From positions 1-28,984 of the forward strand of contig JAGZOP010000026.1 in NCBI GenBank assembly GCA_018383195.1: 28,984 nt of DNA. Reading direction: 5' to 3'. This DNA is from Clostridiaceae bacterium (lineage in GTDB: Bacteria; Bacillota; Clostridia; Oscillospirales; Butyricicoccaceae). Both the position numbers and the translations under genes were made by a program. Below, one piece after another: positions 17,268 to 24,989 of this stretch (position 1 is the first letter of the stretch; the number at the start of each line of letters is the position of its first letter). Below the pieces are notes generated by a model. That model did not search any database and was not told the origin of the DNA. It worked only from the letters and a program-made list of their open reading frames with translations.

Positions 17268-18248
17268 ATGCCTTCAGTTTCAATCATCGTACCAATGTAC
17301 AACGTAGAAAAATATCTCGCGCGTTGCCTTGACAGCCTTCTCGATCAAACTTGCAGTGATTTTGAAGTGATTTGCGTAGATGACTGCGGACCAGACTCTT
17401 CTGCAACAATTGCCCGATCCTATGCAAAGAAATATCCGAACATTTTCAAAGTAGTTTTCAATCCACATAATCTCGGACTTGGAAGAACAAGAGAGCACGG
17501 CATCTCGGTTGCAACGGCCCCATTCGTCATGTTCATCGATAGCGATGATTACGTTGCGAATGACTACATCGAAACATACCTTACCGAAATGCAGAGCAAC
17601 CCTGTAGATGTGCTTATCGGAGGATACACTCGAGATGTCGACGGGAAGTTAACGCCGCATTTTGTAGGCAACAGCCATTGGAGCCTTTTAACTTATAGTA
17701 TTTCTTGCGCAAAAATGTACAAAAGAGATTTTCTGATCGGCAACGATATCCATTTCTCAGAATCGCGCTGCGGGGAAGATCTGTTTTTCAGTGCCCTGCT
17801 CTACTGCAGCAATCCATCTTTTAATGTAATTCACTACGCCGGCTATCGTTACTATTTCAATAGGGCATCGATTACCTCGACTGCAAGTAAATCGAGCAAC
17901 CTGGAACAATTCATCTCTCCACTTTTCCAAGAGATCCGACAGGCATGCAACCTTACCCCCAAGTCTGGAAACAGCTACCACGCAATTGAATTCTTCTATC
18001 TTGCGAACATGCTGAATGCACTCATATCCTATAGCCGCGGATGCGGTGTGAAGCAGATGAAAGAGAAGCTATCCTTTTTCTATTCTGATGCACAGCACCA
18101 ATTTCCAAACTATCTCTCGAATCCGTACATCAGCTTTCGAAAGTCAAAAGGGCAAAGCCTGAAAATTAGAATCGCAGTTAGTGTCTTCATGTATCTTAAG
18201 AGAATTAACTTTGACTGGCCCCTGTATTACTTGATTTCCCTAATCTAG
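17268..18248 (+). CDS. GT2-family glycosyltransferase
   Basis: The start is ATG at 17268 (326 aa), with GGAG at 17258-17261 six nt upstream; a GTG at 17253 lies ahead of that site and is unlikely. Motifs are standard for GT2: SVSIIVPMYNVEKYLARCLD (3-22), VICVDDCGPDSSA (34-46), NLGLGRTREHGI (68-79) and MFIDSDDYV (D91-D94). The middle has RCGEDLFF, matching the usual E-D pair after the donor site. The C-terminus is basic and hydrophobic, suggesting membrane association. It follows the short GT2 gene by 40 nt on the same strand and ends before a perfect hairpin. Confidence 0.9.
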   Translation: MPSVSIIVPMYNVEKYLARCLDSLLDQTCSDFEVICVDDCGPDSSATIARSYAKKYPNIFKVVFNPHNLGLGRTREHGISVATAPFVMFIDSDDYVANDYIETYLTEMQSNPVDVLIGGYTRDVDGKLTPHFVGNSHWSLLTYSISCAKMYKRDFLIGNDIHFSESRCGEDLFFSALLYCSNPSFNVIHYAGYRYYFNRASITSTASKSSNLEQFISPLFQEIRQACNLTPKSGNSYHAIEFFYLANMLNALISYSRGCGVKQMKEKLSFFYSDAQHQFPNYLSNPYISFRKSKGQSLKIRIAVSVFMYLKRINFDWPLYYLISLI

Positions 18249-18268
18249 CTCAATGGCCACCCGAAATA

Positions 18269-18296
18269 TGCGGTCCCGACAAATTCCGGGACCGCA
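18269..18296. terminator. Perfect hairpin between convergent genes (bidirectional terminator)
   Basis: TGCGGTCCCG (18269-18278) and CGGGACCGCA (18287-18296) form a perfect GC-rich 10-bp stem with an 8-nt loop. It lies 20 nt after the plus-strand GT2 stop and 40 nt after the stop of the minus-strand flippase, so it can serve both. U-tracts are weak on both sides. Confidence 0.7.
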
Positions 18297-18336
18297 CATT
18301 AATTGAATAAACCTAAATCAAATTGTAGCTATAATC

Positions 18337-19590
18337 CTATTCCTCAATGCATTGCGGGCCCCAATGACCATGCATCTGAATCGCCAGCGCACACGCCATG
18401 ACAAAAACACCGGAGACGCACGATATCATGCATACGTAGGTGACGCCCTGCATCCCAAATTCAGTAATCAAAGGGAGGCACACCAAGGATGCCAAGAGCG
18501 CGACTGCACTCCCCAAGAAAGAGCCTCTGAAATTCCTAATTGCCATAAGTAGATCGTTGATGAACCACATATAGCCAGTAATCAAAGCCAGCAGGACTAA
18601 GGGCAAGAGCAGATAGCCATATCCCTCCATCTTTGCACCGTACACGAAAATCAAAACCGGCTCACCAAACAATAGGACTCCAAGAGAGAAAATCAATCCC
18701 AGAACAATAATGCCTATCGTTGCCCTAACGAATAATCCGACAAATCCTGTTTTGTTCCTCGCAACGAAACGCTCCGAAAAATATCCGAGCAGTGGATTAT
18801 AGATATAGGAAGCCCCTGTTTGGATCAGAGCAACGGGAGCTGCTGCCGCTGCATAGATTCCCAACATTCCTTCTCCATATACCGATGAAAGATACTGACG
18901 TGGGATAGAAGGAGCGGCAGAAGCGGCAACCGCTGCCAGAACAATAGGAAGGCAATAAATTAATAAATGCCGAGTCTTCTTAAACGAAATCCCAATAGAG
19001 ACTTCACCAAATTGTCTTGTCAATGGCCAATCATAGAACAAGCCAACCATAAAGACCGAAGCTATCATTGCAATCAGAGCCGCCTCCAGAGACCCCGTCA
19101 AACCAAAAAGAAGAACAAAGGAGATCAGAGAGGCGACGCCTTGCATCGCGAGCGACTTTCCGATGTAATCCATGCGATGACATCTTTGATCGACGGCATG
19201 AAATACATCAATAATCAAAACGAGGGTTCTGTATAACGCAAAGAGGATAATCGCCGGAAGTGCAGAAAGGTCACATGTGACGATGGAATATAACGCACAC
19301 AGAACTAATGCAGCGGAGCTCGTTATGAGCCTAAAGGAGAGGTATTCACCGGTCGTGTTTTCTCCATTTACGTCGGTAACTTGATAGGTGTACATACGAT
19401 ACTGACCGAGCGGCGCGAATATGTTGTAAACCGACATTGCAAGAGAGAAAATCCCAGCGGCCTCATAGCCGGTCCCCATACGAACGATCAAGATAGATAT
19501 GAGCCATTGGCACCCAAGGTTGACAAGAGAACCGAAGGAATTCCAAAGTATGTTGGCCCTTAGCGACAGCTGCTCGGTTTTCACATACAC
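18337..19590 (-). CDS. Wzx-type polysaccharide flippase (MOP superfamily)
   Basis: The 417-aa protein has about 12 hydrophobic segments in an oligosaccharide-flippase pattern. It begins KTEQLSLRANILWNSFGSLV and includes MSVYNIFAPLGQYRMYTYQV near residue 60, typical of Wzx/RfbX proteins that flip lipid-linked repeat units across the membrane. Length is at the low end of the family (usually 400-480). The proposed start is GTG at 19588-19590, but there is no strong ribosome site, and a GTG two codons later is also possible. Upstream 19591-19749 holds no gene. It converges on the plus-strand glycosyltransferase pair. No Wzy polymerase is recognised in the window. Confidence 0.82.
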   Translation of the reverse strand: MYVKTEQLSLRANILWNSFGSLVNLGCQWLISILIVRMGTGYEAAGIFSLAMSVYNIFAPLGQYRMYTYQVTDVNGENTTGEYLSFRLITSSAALVLCALYSIVTCDLSALPAIILFALYRTLVLIIDVFHAVDQRCHRMDYIGKSLAMQGVASLISFVLLFGLTGSLEAALIAMIASVFMVGLFYDWPLTRQFGEVSIGISFKKTRHLLIYCLPIVLAAVAASAAPSIPRQYLSSVYGEGMLGIYAAAAAPVALIQTGASYIYNPLLGYFSERFVARNKTGFVGLFVRATIGIIVLGLIFSLGVLLFGEPVLIFVYGAKMEGYGYLLLPLVLLALITGYMWFINDLLMAIRNFRGSFLGSAVALLASLVCLPLITEFGMQGVTYVCMISCVSGVFVMACALAIQMHGHWGPQCIEE

Positions 19591-19749
19591 CCATTCATAT
19601 CACATGCATGAATGGCGAAATGCCCGCTCATTCATACAAGCCATCCATCATTAACCAAATCTCTGTAGCCACATTTCCACTAAATAAGGGGATTTGCCGC
19701 TTGGAGATAACTTAAGCAATCGGAGCTGCGTTCCTTTGCTTCATATCGA
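19591..19749. other. Intergenic region, flippase upstream side
   Basis: AT-rich stretch without a supportable gene. It contains an ATGAATG / CATTCAT inverted pair (about 15-nt loop) shortly upstream of the flippase start and no clear promoter. Confidence 0.5.
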
Positions 19750-20538
19750 TTATCTACCCCGCAGAAACATACGGAACATATTCATAAATGGTGCAAAATC
19801 ACCTGTTGAAAACCCATGCATGATTCGAACATACGCGCCTACAAATAAATGGGGCATATTGGGGTGACGAGCAAGAATCTCGAGCTTCCGATCAACAAGC
19901 TGTCTTTCAACAGGATCTAGCCAAGATCCACTAAAGTGATGAATTGCTCGAGTGTTGCTGGTTATATTGACAGCACCGGTTTCATGACTTTTTGGACAAA
20001 ACCAGTCACTCGGATACAATGCAAGCCCATCAATTTCCTGATATTCGTTATTCAAAACAAGACCACGGGAAAGACATGCCTCGGTTATGGCGATCACATT
20101 GGTAGTTAAGTCAAATGACCCATCATCTTGGATAAAGGACCTGGTTGAATAATCATCCAGTAAAGCCTGGAAAAGAGGAAAGTCCTTTTCGCATCCCATT
20201 ATTCCAGTTGGAATACTCTTATTGGATTCAAAACCAGAGAAAGCTCGGTGAGTCAAAAACTGATCAATCGGCGCCGTAAGCTCAACATCCGTATCCATAT
20301 AGATACCGCCGTAATTCACAAGGGCCCAAAGCCTAACATAATCACTTACAAACGCCCATTTCTTTGATTCGTAGGCCTCCTCTACATAGCGATTAATCGA
20401 GACGTCAAAGTTGCTCTCATCCCATCGAATGACCTCATATTCCGGACAGTACTTTTGCCACGACTCCATGCACTGAAGCGCATCGTCGGGAAGCTCGTTA
20501 CCGCCAAACCAAATGTAGTGAATTTGCTTAGGAATCAT
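19750..20538 (-). CDS. GT32-like (DxD, Gly_transf_sug) capsular glycosyltransferase
   Basis: The start is taken as ATG at 20536-20538 (262 aa, MIPKQIHYIWFGG) with AAGGTG 9 nt upstream; a TTG at 20559 has no ribosome site. The N-terminal IPKQIHYIWFGGNELPDD, the donor-binding WAFVSDYVRLWALVNYGGIY and the metal motif YMDTDVEL (D82-D84) identify the DxD sugar-transferase group related to Och1/GT32, common in capsule loci. The late AIHHFSGSW is also typical. It starts about 40 nt after the wecB stop on the same strand, so the two are probably co-transcribed. The added sugar is unknown; ManNAc from the epimerase would be a reasonable guess only. Confidence 0.9.
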   Translation of the reverse strand: MIPKQIHYIWFGGNELPDDALQCMESWQKYCPEYEVIRWDESNFDVSINRYVEEAYESKKWAFVSDYVRLWALVNYGGIYMDTDVELTAPIDQFLTHRAFSGFESNKSIPTGIMGCEKDFPLFQALLDDYSTRSFIQDDGSFDLTTNVIAITEACLSRGLVLNNEYQEIDGLALYPSDWFCPKSHETGAVNITSNTRAIHHFSGSWLDPVERQLVDRKLEILARHPNMPHLFVGAYVRIMHGFSTGDFAPFMNMFRMFLRGR

Positions 20539-20578
20539 ATCGCTTTGCACCTTGATCAAAAAGAAAGGAGGTCATTGA

Positions 20579-21676
20579 TCATCGGCTAGCCAGTATGTCG
20601 GCTATCCGCTCACTTGCATGGCCATCACCATAGGGGTTTGAGGCTCTGGACATGCGCGCATATTCATCATCATCGGAAAGAAGCTTATAAAATTCTCTAT
20701 AGATAGTCTGCTCATCTGTGCCGACAAGCTTTAGAGTTCCCGCTTCGACGCCCTCGGGACGCTCAGTAGTATCTCGCATAACGAGAACAGGTTTGCCAAG
20801 TCCCGGAGCCTCCTCCTGAATTCCCCCAGAATCAGTAAGAATGAGATATGAGGCAGCCATAAAATTATGAAAATCCAGCACCTCAAGCGGCTCGATTAGC
20901 CTGAGGCGGTCGAATCCATCGAGCTCCGCATGAGCCGCCTCTCTAACTACCGGATTCATGTGAATGGGATAGACCGCCTTCGTATCAGGACTCTCCTCCA
21001 TAACACGTCGAATTGCCCTGAACATCTGATGCATAGGCTGCCCGAGGTTCTCCCTCCTGTGAGCTGTAATCAATATCAGACGAGAATCTTTTGCCCAGTC
21101 GAGCACGGGATGCGAGTAGGACTCCTTAACCGTTGTGGCAAGTGCGTCAACTCCCGTATTGCCGGTAACCCAAATCCTATCTGGGTTTTTCCCCTCAGAA
21201 ATAAGATTCAATTTACTTGTCTCAGTTGGAGCAAAATACCATTCTGAGACAATGTCAACTGCCTGACGATTGAACTCCTCAGGCCATGGACTAAAGATAT
21301 CATGCGTTCGCAACCCTGCCTCAACATGGCCAACGGGAATGTGCAGATAGAAGCAAGCCAATGCCGCGGCGAAACTCGTAGTAGTGTCGCCATGGACAAG
21401 AACACAGTCGGGGCGCTCTTGTTCGAGAACACCCTTGAGCCGGATTAGAACATCACATGTAACATCGAACAAGGTTTGACCGGGCTTCATAATCGCTAGA
21501 TCATAGTCGGGAACGACGTCGAATACCCTGAGTACCTGCTCTAACATTTCTCGATGCTGACCGGTAACACAAACAACAACCTCGTAGTCTTCAGTTCGCG
21601 AATTAAGCTCATTAACCAGGGGGCACATCTTGATTGCCTCCGGACGCGTACCAAACACAAGCATTATCTTCTTCAT
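20579..21676 (-). CDS. wecB: UDP-N-acetylglucosamine 2-epimerase
   Basis: The 365-aa enzyme interconverts UDP-GlcNAc and UDP-ManNAc, supplying ManNAc for wall or capsule glycans. It shows the family motifs FGTRPEAIKM (8-17), VLVHGDTTTSFA (D97), VGHVEAGLRT (E119), PEEFNR (133-138), ITAHRREN (H206) and DSGGIQEEAP, and the usual length. The ATG at 21674-21676 has GGAG 5 nt upstream, and an extended -10 element lies at 21712-21717. It is followed by the GT32-like gene. The name mnaA is also used. Confidence 0.95.
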   Translation of the reverse strand: MKKIMLVFGTRPEAIKMCPLVNELNSRTEDYEVVVCVTGQHREMLEQVLRVFDVVPDYDLAIMKPGQTLFDVTCDVLIRLKGVLEQERPDCVLVHGDTTTSFAAALACFYLHIPVGHVEAGLRTHDIFSPWPEEFNRQAVDIVSEWYFAPTETSKLNLISEGKNPDRIWVTGNTGVDALATTVKESYSHPVLDWAKDSRLILITAHRRENLGQPMHQMFRAIRRVMEESPDTKAVYPIHMNPVVREAAHAELDGFDRLRLIEPLEVLDFHNFMAASYLILTDSGGIQEEAPGLGKPVLVMRDTTERPEGVEAGTLKLVGTDEQTIYREFYKLLSDDDEYARMSRASNPYGDGHASERIADILASR

Positions 21677-21960
21677 GATGGCTCCAAATCACTGACACAT
21701 TCTAAGCCGTTAGGATAGCAGGAAATAGATAAAGCATTTGAACGACATGAGCCGCCGCGAAGCGAGGTGAGAATAAGACCGAGCGAACAACTCAAGTGAA
21801 TATCGGAATACCTTGGCTTGCACCTCTGCACCGATGCTCTTGTCCCGTTCAAAATGCGGCGCCAGCCTAACGAGACTGCTCTAGAGATGAGAACCGATAT
21901 AACAGGTTGTAAGGCGGAATTCTAAAATGTTTCATGCCGAACAATGCAAACCAACTCAGC
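21677..21960. other. Intergenic region between wecB and the RES locus
   Basis: Nearly 300 nt holding the wecB promoter candidate and no confident gene. A minus-strand reading frame ending near 21867 gives KLSWFALFGMKHFRIPPYNL, which looks like a protein tail and could be a decayed remnant, but it has no start or ribosome site and overlaps the RES downstream frame. Confidence 0.4.
21712..21717 (-). promoter_or_regulatory. Candidate extended -10 promoter for wecB
   Basis: On the minus strand TGC directly precedes TATCCT, an extended -10 form. The expected start site gives a leader of about 30 nt to the wecB ATG. No clear -35 at the usual spacing. Confidence 0.4.
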
Positions 21961-23089
21961 TTATCGAGTGATCCCAGTGACACCCCACGGAACATCATTC
22001 TTTCCCTTTCCGTTTGGTCTATCCTTCCATGTCGAGAATAGGTATCTATCAAAGGAGTAGAAATCTGTTTCCAAATACGGGAAATTCCTGACCGACGTGC
22101 CCATATTGGAGAAGAATGGATGTCTCACAGACCTCAAATCATATTCCTTGTATTTTAATGACTGGTTAAGTTGTTTAAACAGGGCATAACAGAGCGGCTC
22201 GTCTATCTTCATCCGATCGCTTAAACCTGAACGATCCCCCCCCATCATACCTAATGAATAAAGCGAGGTTAATGGCGCAAAAGGCGAATGATTCATTCGA
22301 AACTCTTTTCGAATAATAAGCCACGCCGTCCAACCCAAGCTTGTTGCAAGCCATCATTATTTCTTGGGAAATAATGTACTCAGGCTTAATAAATTCACCT
22401 GAGTTTTTAACCCTATATGACGTTGCAATCATCAACATAAACAGTTGAAGCCAGCATTTGACCAGATTTTCTTCAGAATCTTCTAAGAGACTGAAATCTT
22501 GAGCCGATACTGCAAGATTTAGGATTTTAAGTTTTCCATCCAGTTCGACTGGGGCAACAGAAAACTCGTGCTCCGCGGGAAAGCCAAGCTCAATCCAACA
22601 ACCATAGGACGTATTGGCCAGATAATAACTAGGATTGCCAGGTATGCTAAATCGGCTATTTCTTGACTTTAGCCTATCTGATTGCCGCAGGGGAAGGAAA
22701 TCATCTTTGCAGTAATCTGAATCCATTCCCCCTTTCCTGCCTCTAAAAAACTGAACTTCAGTCCCACGCTCTCCAGGGAAAGCCCAGCTACGATCAATCT
22801 CATCAACTGCGTACTTTTCAGTCATGAGTCCTTGGATCAAACCTTCTATCAGCTGGTTTGCGCCTACAAGATCCGCCTTGAAATAGCAATCGAGGGAATC
22901 CATTATGGTGTGCCTACAATTCTGGATTACTTTTAGATAAATCTCGCTAGCTCCAGCTTTCTCCGCACGCTTCTCAAGACACGACAATCTATTCCCAAGA
23001 TCGGAAACATATTCGTTTCCATTCTCGATAAAAAATGGCCCATGAAAGACCCCGCAGTTGAATTCATTACTAAGCCATTCACATTTCAT
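21961..23089 (-). pseudogene. RES-domain protein, frameshifted at a run of eight G
   Basis: As written, the frame opened by ATG at 23087-23089 ends at 22175 (304 aa). The RES core is clear: FFRGRKGG (Arg116), SRFSIPGNPSYYLANTSYG (about 145-163), CWIEL (Glu167) and LGLDGVAYYSKRVSNES (Ser260). The family is NAD-degrading toxins, usually paired with an Xre-type antitoxin. The preceding 100 residues are helical. At 22236-22243 (C8 on the plus strand) the frame breaks. One base fewer would join it to DRSGLSDRMKIDEPLCYALF and run to a stop at 21961, giving 375 aa, a more natural length. It may be a true pseudogene, a phase-variable gene, slippage-expressed or a sequencing artefact. No Xre gene is adjacent. 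Very AT-rich relative to its flanks. Confidence 0.7.
22236..22243. repeat. Homopolymer run of eight C (G8 on coding strand) inside the RES gene
   Basis: Eight consecutive C at the exact place where the RES reading frame is lost. Seven or ten would restore the downstream frame; this length is prone to slippage. Confidence 0.85.
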
Positions 23090-23259
23090 TTTGAATCGAG
23101 CCTCCAGCAATCACTTCTGAGCAGCCATGTGCAGCCGCATACGGCTACATAATCATACTTATAAGCACGGTGAATTGCCTCTTCAACTCCTGCATACCAG
23201 ATCGTTAAGCCCCAAAAGGCACAAATCTCTCGCGCATGTACAGTTCTCCTCCGCAGCAT
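23086..23259 (-). CDS. 57-aa ORF coupled to the RES gene by an ATGA overlap
   Basis: An ATG at 23257-23259 opens a 57-codon frame that ends in TGA at 23086-23088, overlapping the RES ATG by 4 nt (ATGA), the classic arrangement for coupled translation. The product starts MLRRRTVHAREICAFWGLTI and continues with VEEAIHRAYKYDYVAV and a Cys/Trp-rich tail (CGCTWLLRSDCW). Composition looks coding-like in its mix of charged and aromatic residues, but I recognise no family, and it is not an evident Xre or HTH protein. The ribosome site is weak and an in-frame TGA lies 4 codons ahead of the ATG. It could be an antitoxin-like partner, a leader peptide, or the remnant of a larger gene. It could also be chance. 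Confidence 0.45.
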   Translation of the reverse strand: MLRRRTVHAREICAFWGLTIWYAGVEEAIHRAYKYDYVAVCGCTWLLRSDCWRLDSK

Positions 23260-23404
23260 CCATTCAAATCAAGTAATTCAACTCCACCCGAACACGTAAA
23301 GGTAAACGCAGCGTCCCAGAACACGCGGGTAAGAGAGCCCATTCGACCAATCTATTGTATGTGAAAATCTAAACGTCGGGGATGAATACCTAAAGAACCA
23401 TTCA

Positions 23405-23414
23405 CCCCCCCCCC
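23405..23414. repeat. Homopolymer run of ten C between the ATPase and RES genes
   Basis: Ten consecutive C lie 15 nt beyond the stop codon of the minus-strand DUF4143 ATPase gene, upstream of the RES unit. It is outside any gene I can support. Such tracts in promoters or leaders can vary in length. Confidence 0.8.
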
Positions 23415-23429
23415 ACAAAAAGCCGTAAC

Positions 23430-24746
23430 CTATAGTGTGGCGTGTATATCGATTTGGCTTAATCGACCGATTGCATACAAGGGGACATTGGTGAGCCAAG
23501 ACTCCCTGCGAAATCCCGACAAAGATGTCCTGACGGCATGCTCGATACCATTGTTTTTGCAAAAGCTTGCAAGACTTTTTGCACGCAGGTTCTCCTCGGC
23601 TTTAACTTCAATGGGAACGACGAACTCCCCCATCTGCGCCACGAAGTCCACTTCCGCAGCGCTTTTCGGCGCCGACCAGTAATACGGGTCAAGGCCGCAA
23701 TCGCCCACAAGCTGTTGGCACACATATTGCTCCGCCATGGCCCCTTTAAAATGGGTGAACAAGGCGCTGCCCTCGAGTATCACGGAGCTATCCAGCTTGG
23801 CGAGCGCTCCCAGCAAACCCACATCCACGCAAAACAACTTGAACGACGCCTCGTCCACATACGCGGACAAGGGCACGCCCGGTGCCGAAATTCGATTGAC
23901 CTTCAAAACCAAACCGGCGTCTATAAGGAACTGCAGCGCATCGTCCAAATCACGTCCACGAGCACCCTTTTTCACCACACCGTATACAAATTTCTTATTT
24001 TCTTTTGCCAGGTGGCGTGGGATCGACTCAAAAATCAAGCGACATCGCTCTCCGATCGTAGCGCCTGAGTGCTTGGCAAAATCACCTCGATAGGCTTCCA
24101 GGATGTCCTGTTGCAGGGCACGGACTTTTGAGAAATCTCTCGTTCGAACATAGGTCGATACAACCTCGGGCATCCCGCCGATGAAGTAATAGAGCCTGAG
24201 CAAATCCTCATAGCGCTCCTTGAATACATTCATCATGTCAAAATCTAGACTAGAAATGCTCCCCTCAAGCGCCGACTCCCCCATGGCAAGCAGAAATTCC
24301 CTGAAGTTCAGGGGATATAGGTCGAAAAACGTCACTTTGCCGACGGGGAAAGAGATTCCGGCATTCAGGGCAACGCCAAGCAGCGAACCCGCAACTGCGA
24401 TGGCATATTCGGGAGCCTCCTCACAGAAATACTTGAGCGCAGTCAGGGCACGCGGAACGGCCTGGACTTCATCCAAGATGACCAGCGTTGTATGAGGATT
24501 GATGGGTTCACCCGTAGCCGCCGAGATGCCGGTAACGATTCTCCGAGGATCAAGCGACCCTTCGAATAGTTGAGACATCGCGGCGTTGTCTTCGAGGCGA
24601 ACATAGGCGACATTATCAAAACAAGTCTTGCCAAACTCCTGCAAGAGCCATGTCTTCCCAACCTGACGGGCTCCGCGTAAGATCAGCGGCTTTCTATTGC
24701 TATCGCTTTGCCACGACTTGAGCCTTTCAAGTAAGAATCTATCCAT
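23430..24746 (-). CDS. AAA_14 / DUF4143 family ATPase
   Basis: The start is taken as ATG at 24744-24746 (438 aa, MDRFLLERLKSW) with GAGG 5 nt upstream; an in-frame ATG at 24798-24800 lacks a ribosome site and adds 18 atypical residues. The N-terminal AAA_14 domain has LILRGARQVGKTWLLQEFG (Walker A at 25-32) and TLVILDEVQAVPRALTALK (Walker B, D92-E93). The C-terminal DUF4143 domain ends with a PD-(D/E)xK-like SAAEVDFVAQ...VPIEVKAEE block (E/D, then IEVK) and the usual LTNVPLYAIGRL tail, so it is full length. These ATPases are widespread and mobile, and their function is not settled. The palindrome and direct repeats at 24833-24877 lie upstream of it. Confidence 0.92.
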   Translation of the reverse strand: MDRFLLERLKSWQSDSNRKPLILRGARQVGKTWLLQEFGKTCFDNVAYVRLEDNAAMSQLFEGSLDPRRIVTGISAATGEPINPHTTLVILDEVQAVPRALTALKYFCEEAPEYAIAVAGSLLGVALNAGISFPVGKVTFFDLYPLNFREFLLAMGESALEGSISSLDFDMMNVFKERYEDLLRLYYFIGGMPEVVSTYVRTRDFSKVRALQQDILEAYRGDFAKHSGATIGERCRLIFESIPRHLAKENKKFVYGVVKKGARGRDLDDALQFLIDAGLVLKVNRISAPGVPLSAYVDEASFKLFCVDVGLLGALAKLDSSVILEGSALFTHFKGAMAEQYVCQQLVGDCGLDPYYWSAPKSAAEVDFVAQMGEFVVPIEVKAEENLRAKSLASFCKNNGIEHAVRTSLSGFRRESWLTNVPLYAIGRLSQIDIHATL

Positions 24747-24832
24747 GCATGCCTCAAGCTTCCCATCGATATGACAAGCCCATCGTACACCTTTTTCCAT
24801 CGAAATTTGTGTTAGGTCAGCACAAAGTTCAT

Positions 24833-24877
24833 TCGAATAATGTGTTTAGTCGCCGCATTATTCCATCGAATAATGCG
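24833..24877. promoter_or_regulatory. Palindrome plus direct-repeat operator-like region upstream of the DUF4143 ATPase
   Basis: CGCATTATTC (24854-24863) and GAATAATGCG (24868-24877) form a perfect 10-bp inverted repeat around CATC. A third related copy, TCGAATAATGTGTT (24833-24846), matches TCGAATAATGCGTT (24867-24880) at 13 of 14 positions. Three copies of one core (AATAATGYG, two orientations) within 50 nt look like a multi-site operator. There is no T-run, so it is not a simple terminator. It lies about 90-130 nt upstream of the ATPase start and 110 nt after the LTA-synthase-like stop. Confidence 0.55.
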
Positions 24878-24989
24878 TTCTAGAAAACTGTCGGCATGCC
24901 TGGTCGTTGAAGCCAAGGAGAGAGCGGCCGGATTGTCTATTAATTTCTGGATACGATGCCCCATTGCTTGAAATCCCAAGCGGCCAGCT

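Noticed and set aside
23133..23146. Small AGCCG-CATA-CGGCT hairpin upstream of the RES gene
   Set aside because: Only 5 bp of stem inside the 57-aa ORF with no T-run; too weak for a terminator or operator call.
23203..23235. Tiny ORF MRERFVPFGA with a good GGAGGAG ribosome site just upstream
   Set aside because: Only ten codons and out of frame with the 57-aa ORF. It could be a leader peptide, but nothing else supports it.
23278..23562. 94-aa minus-strand frame running through the ten-G tract
   Set aside because: Half of it overlaps the end of the DUF4143 ATPase, it has no ribosome site, and its reading depends on the tract length.
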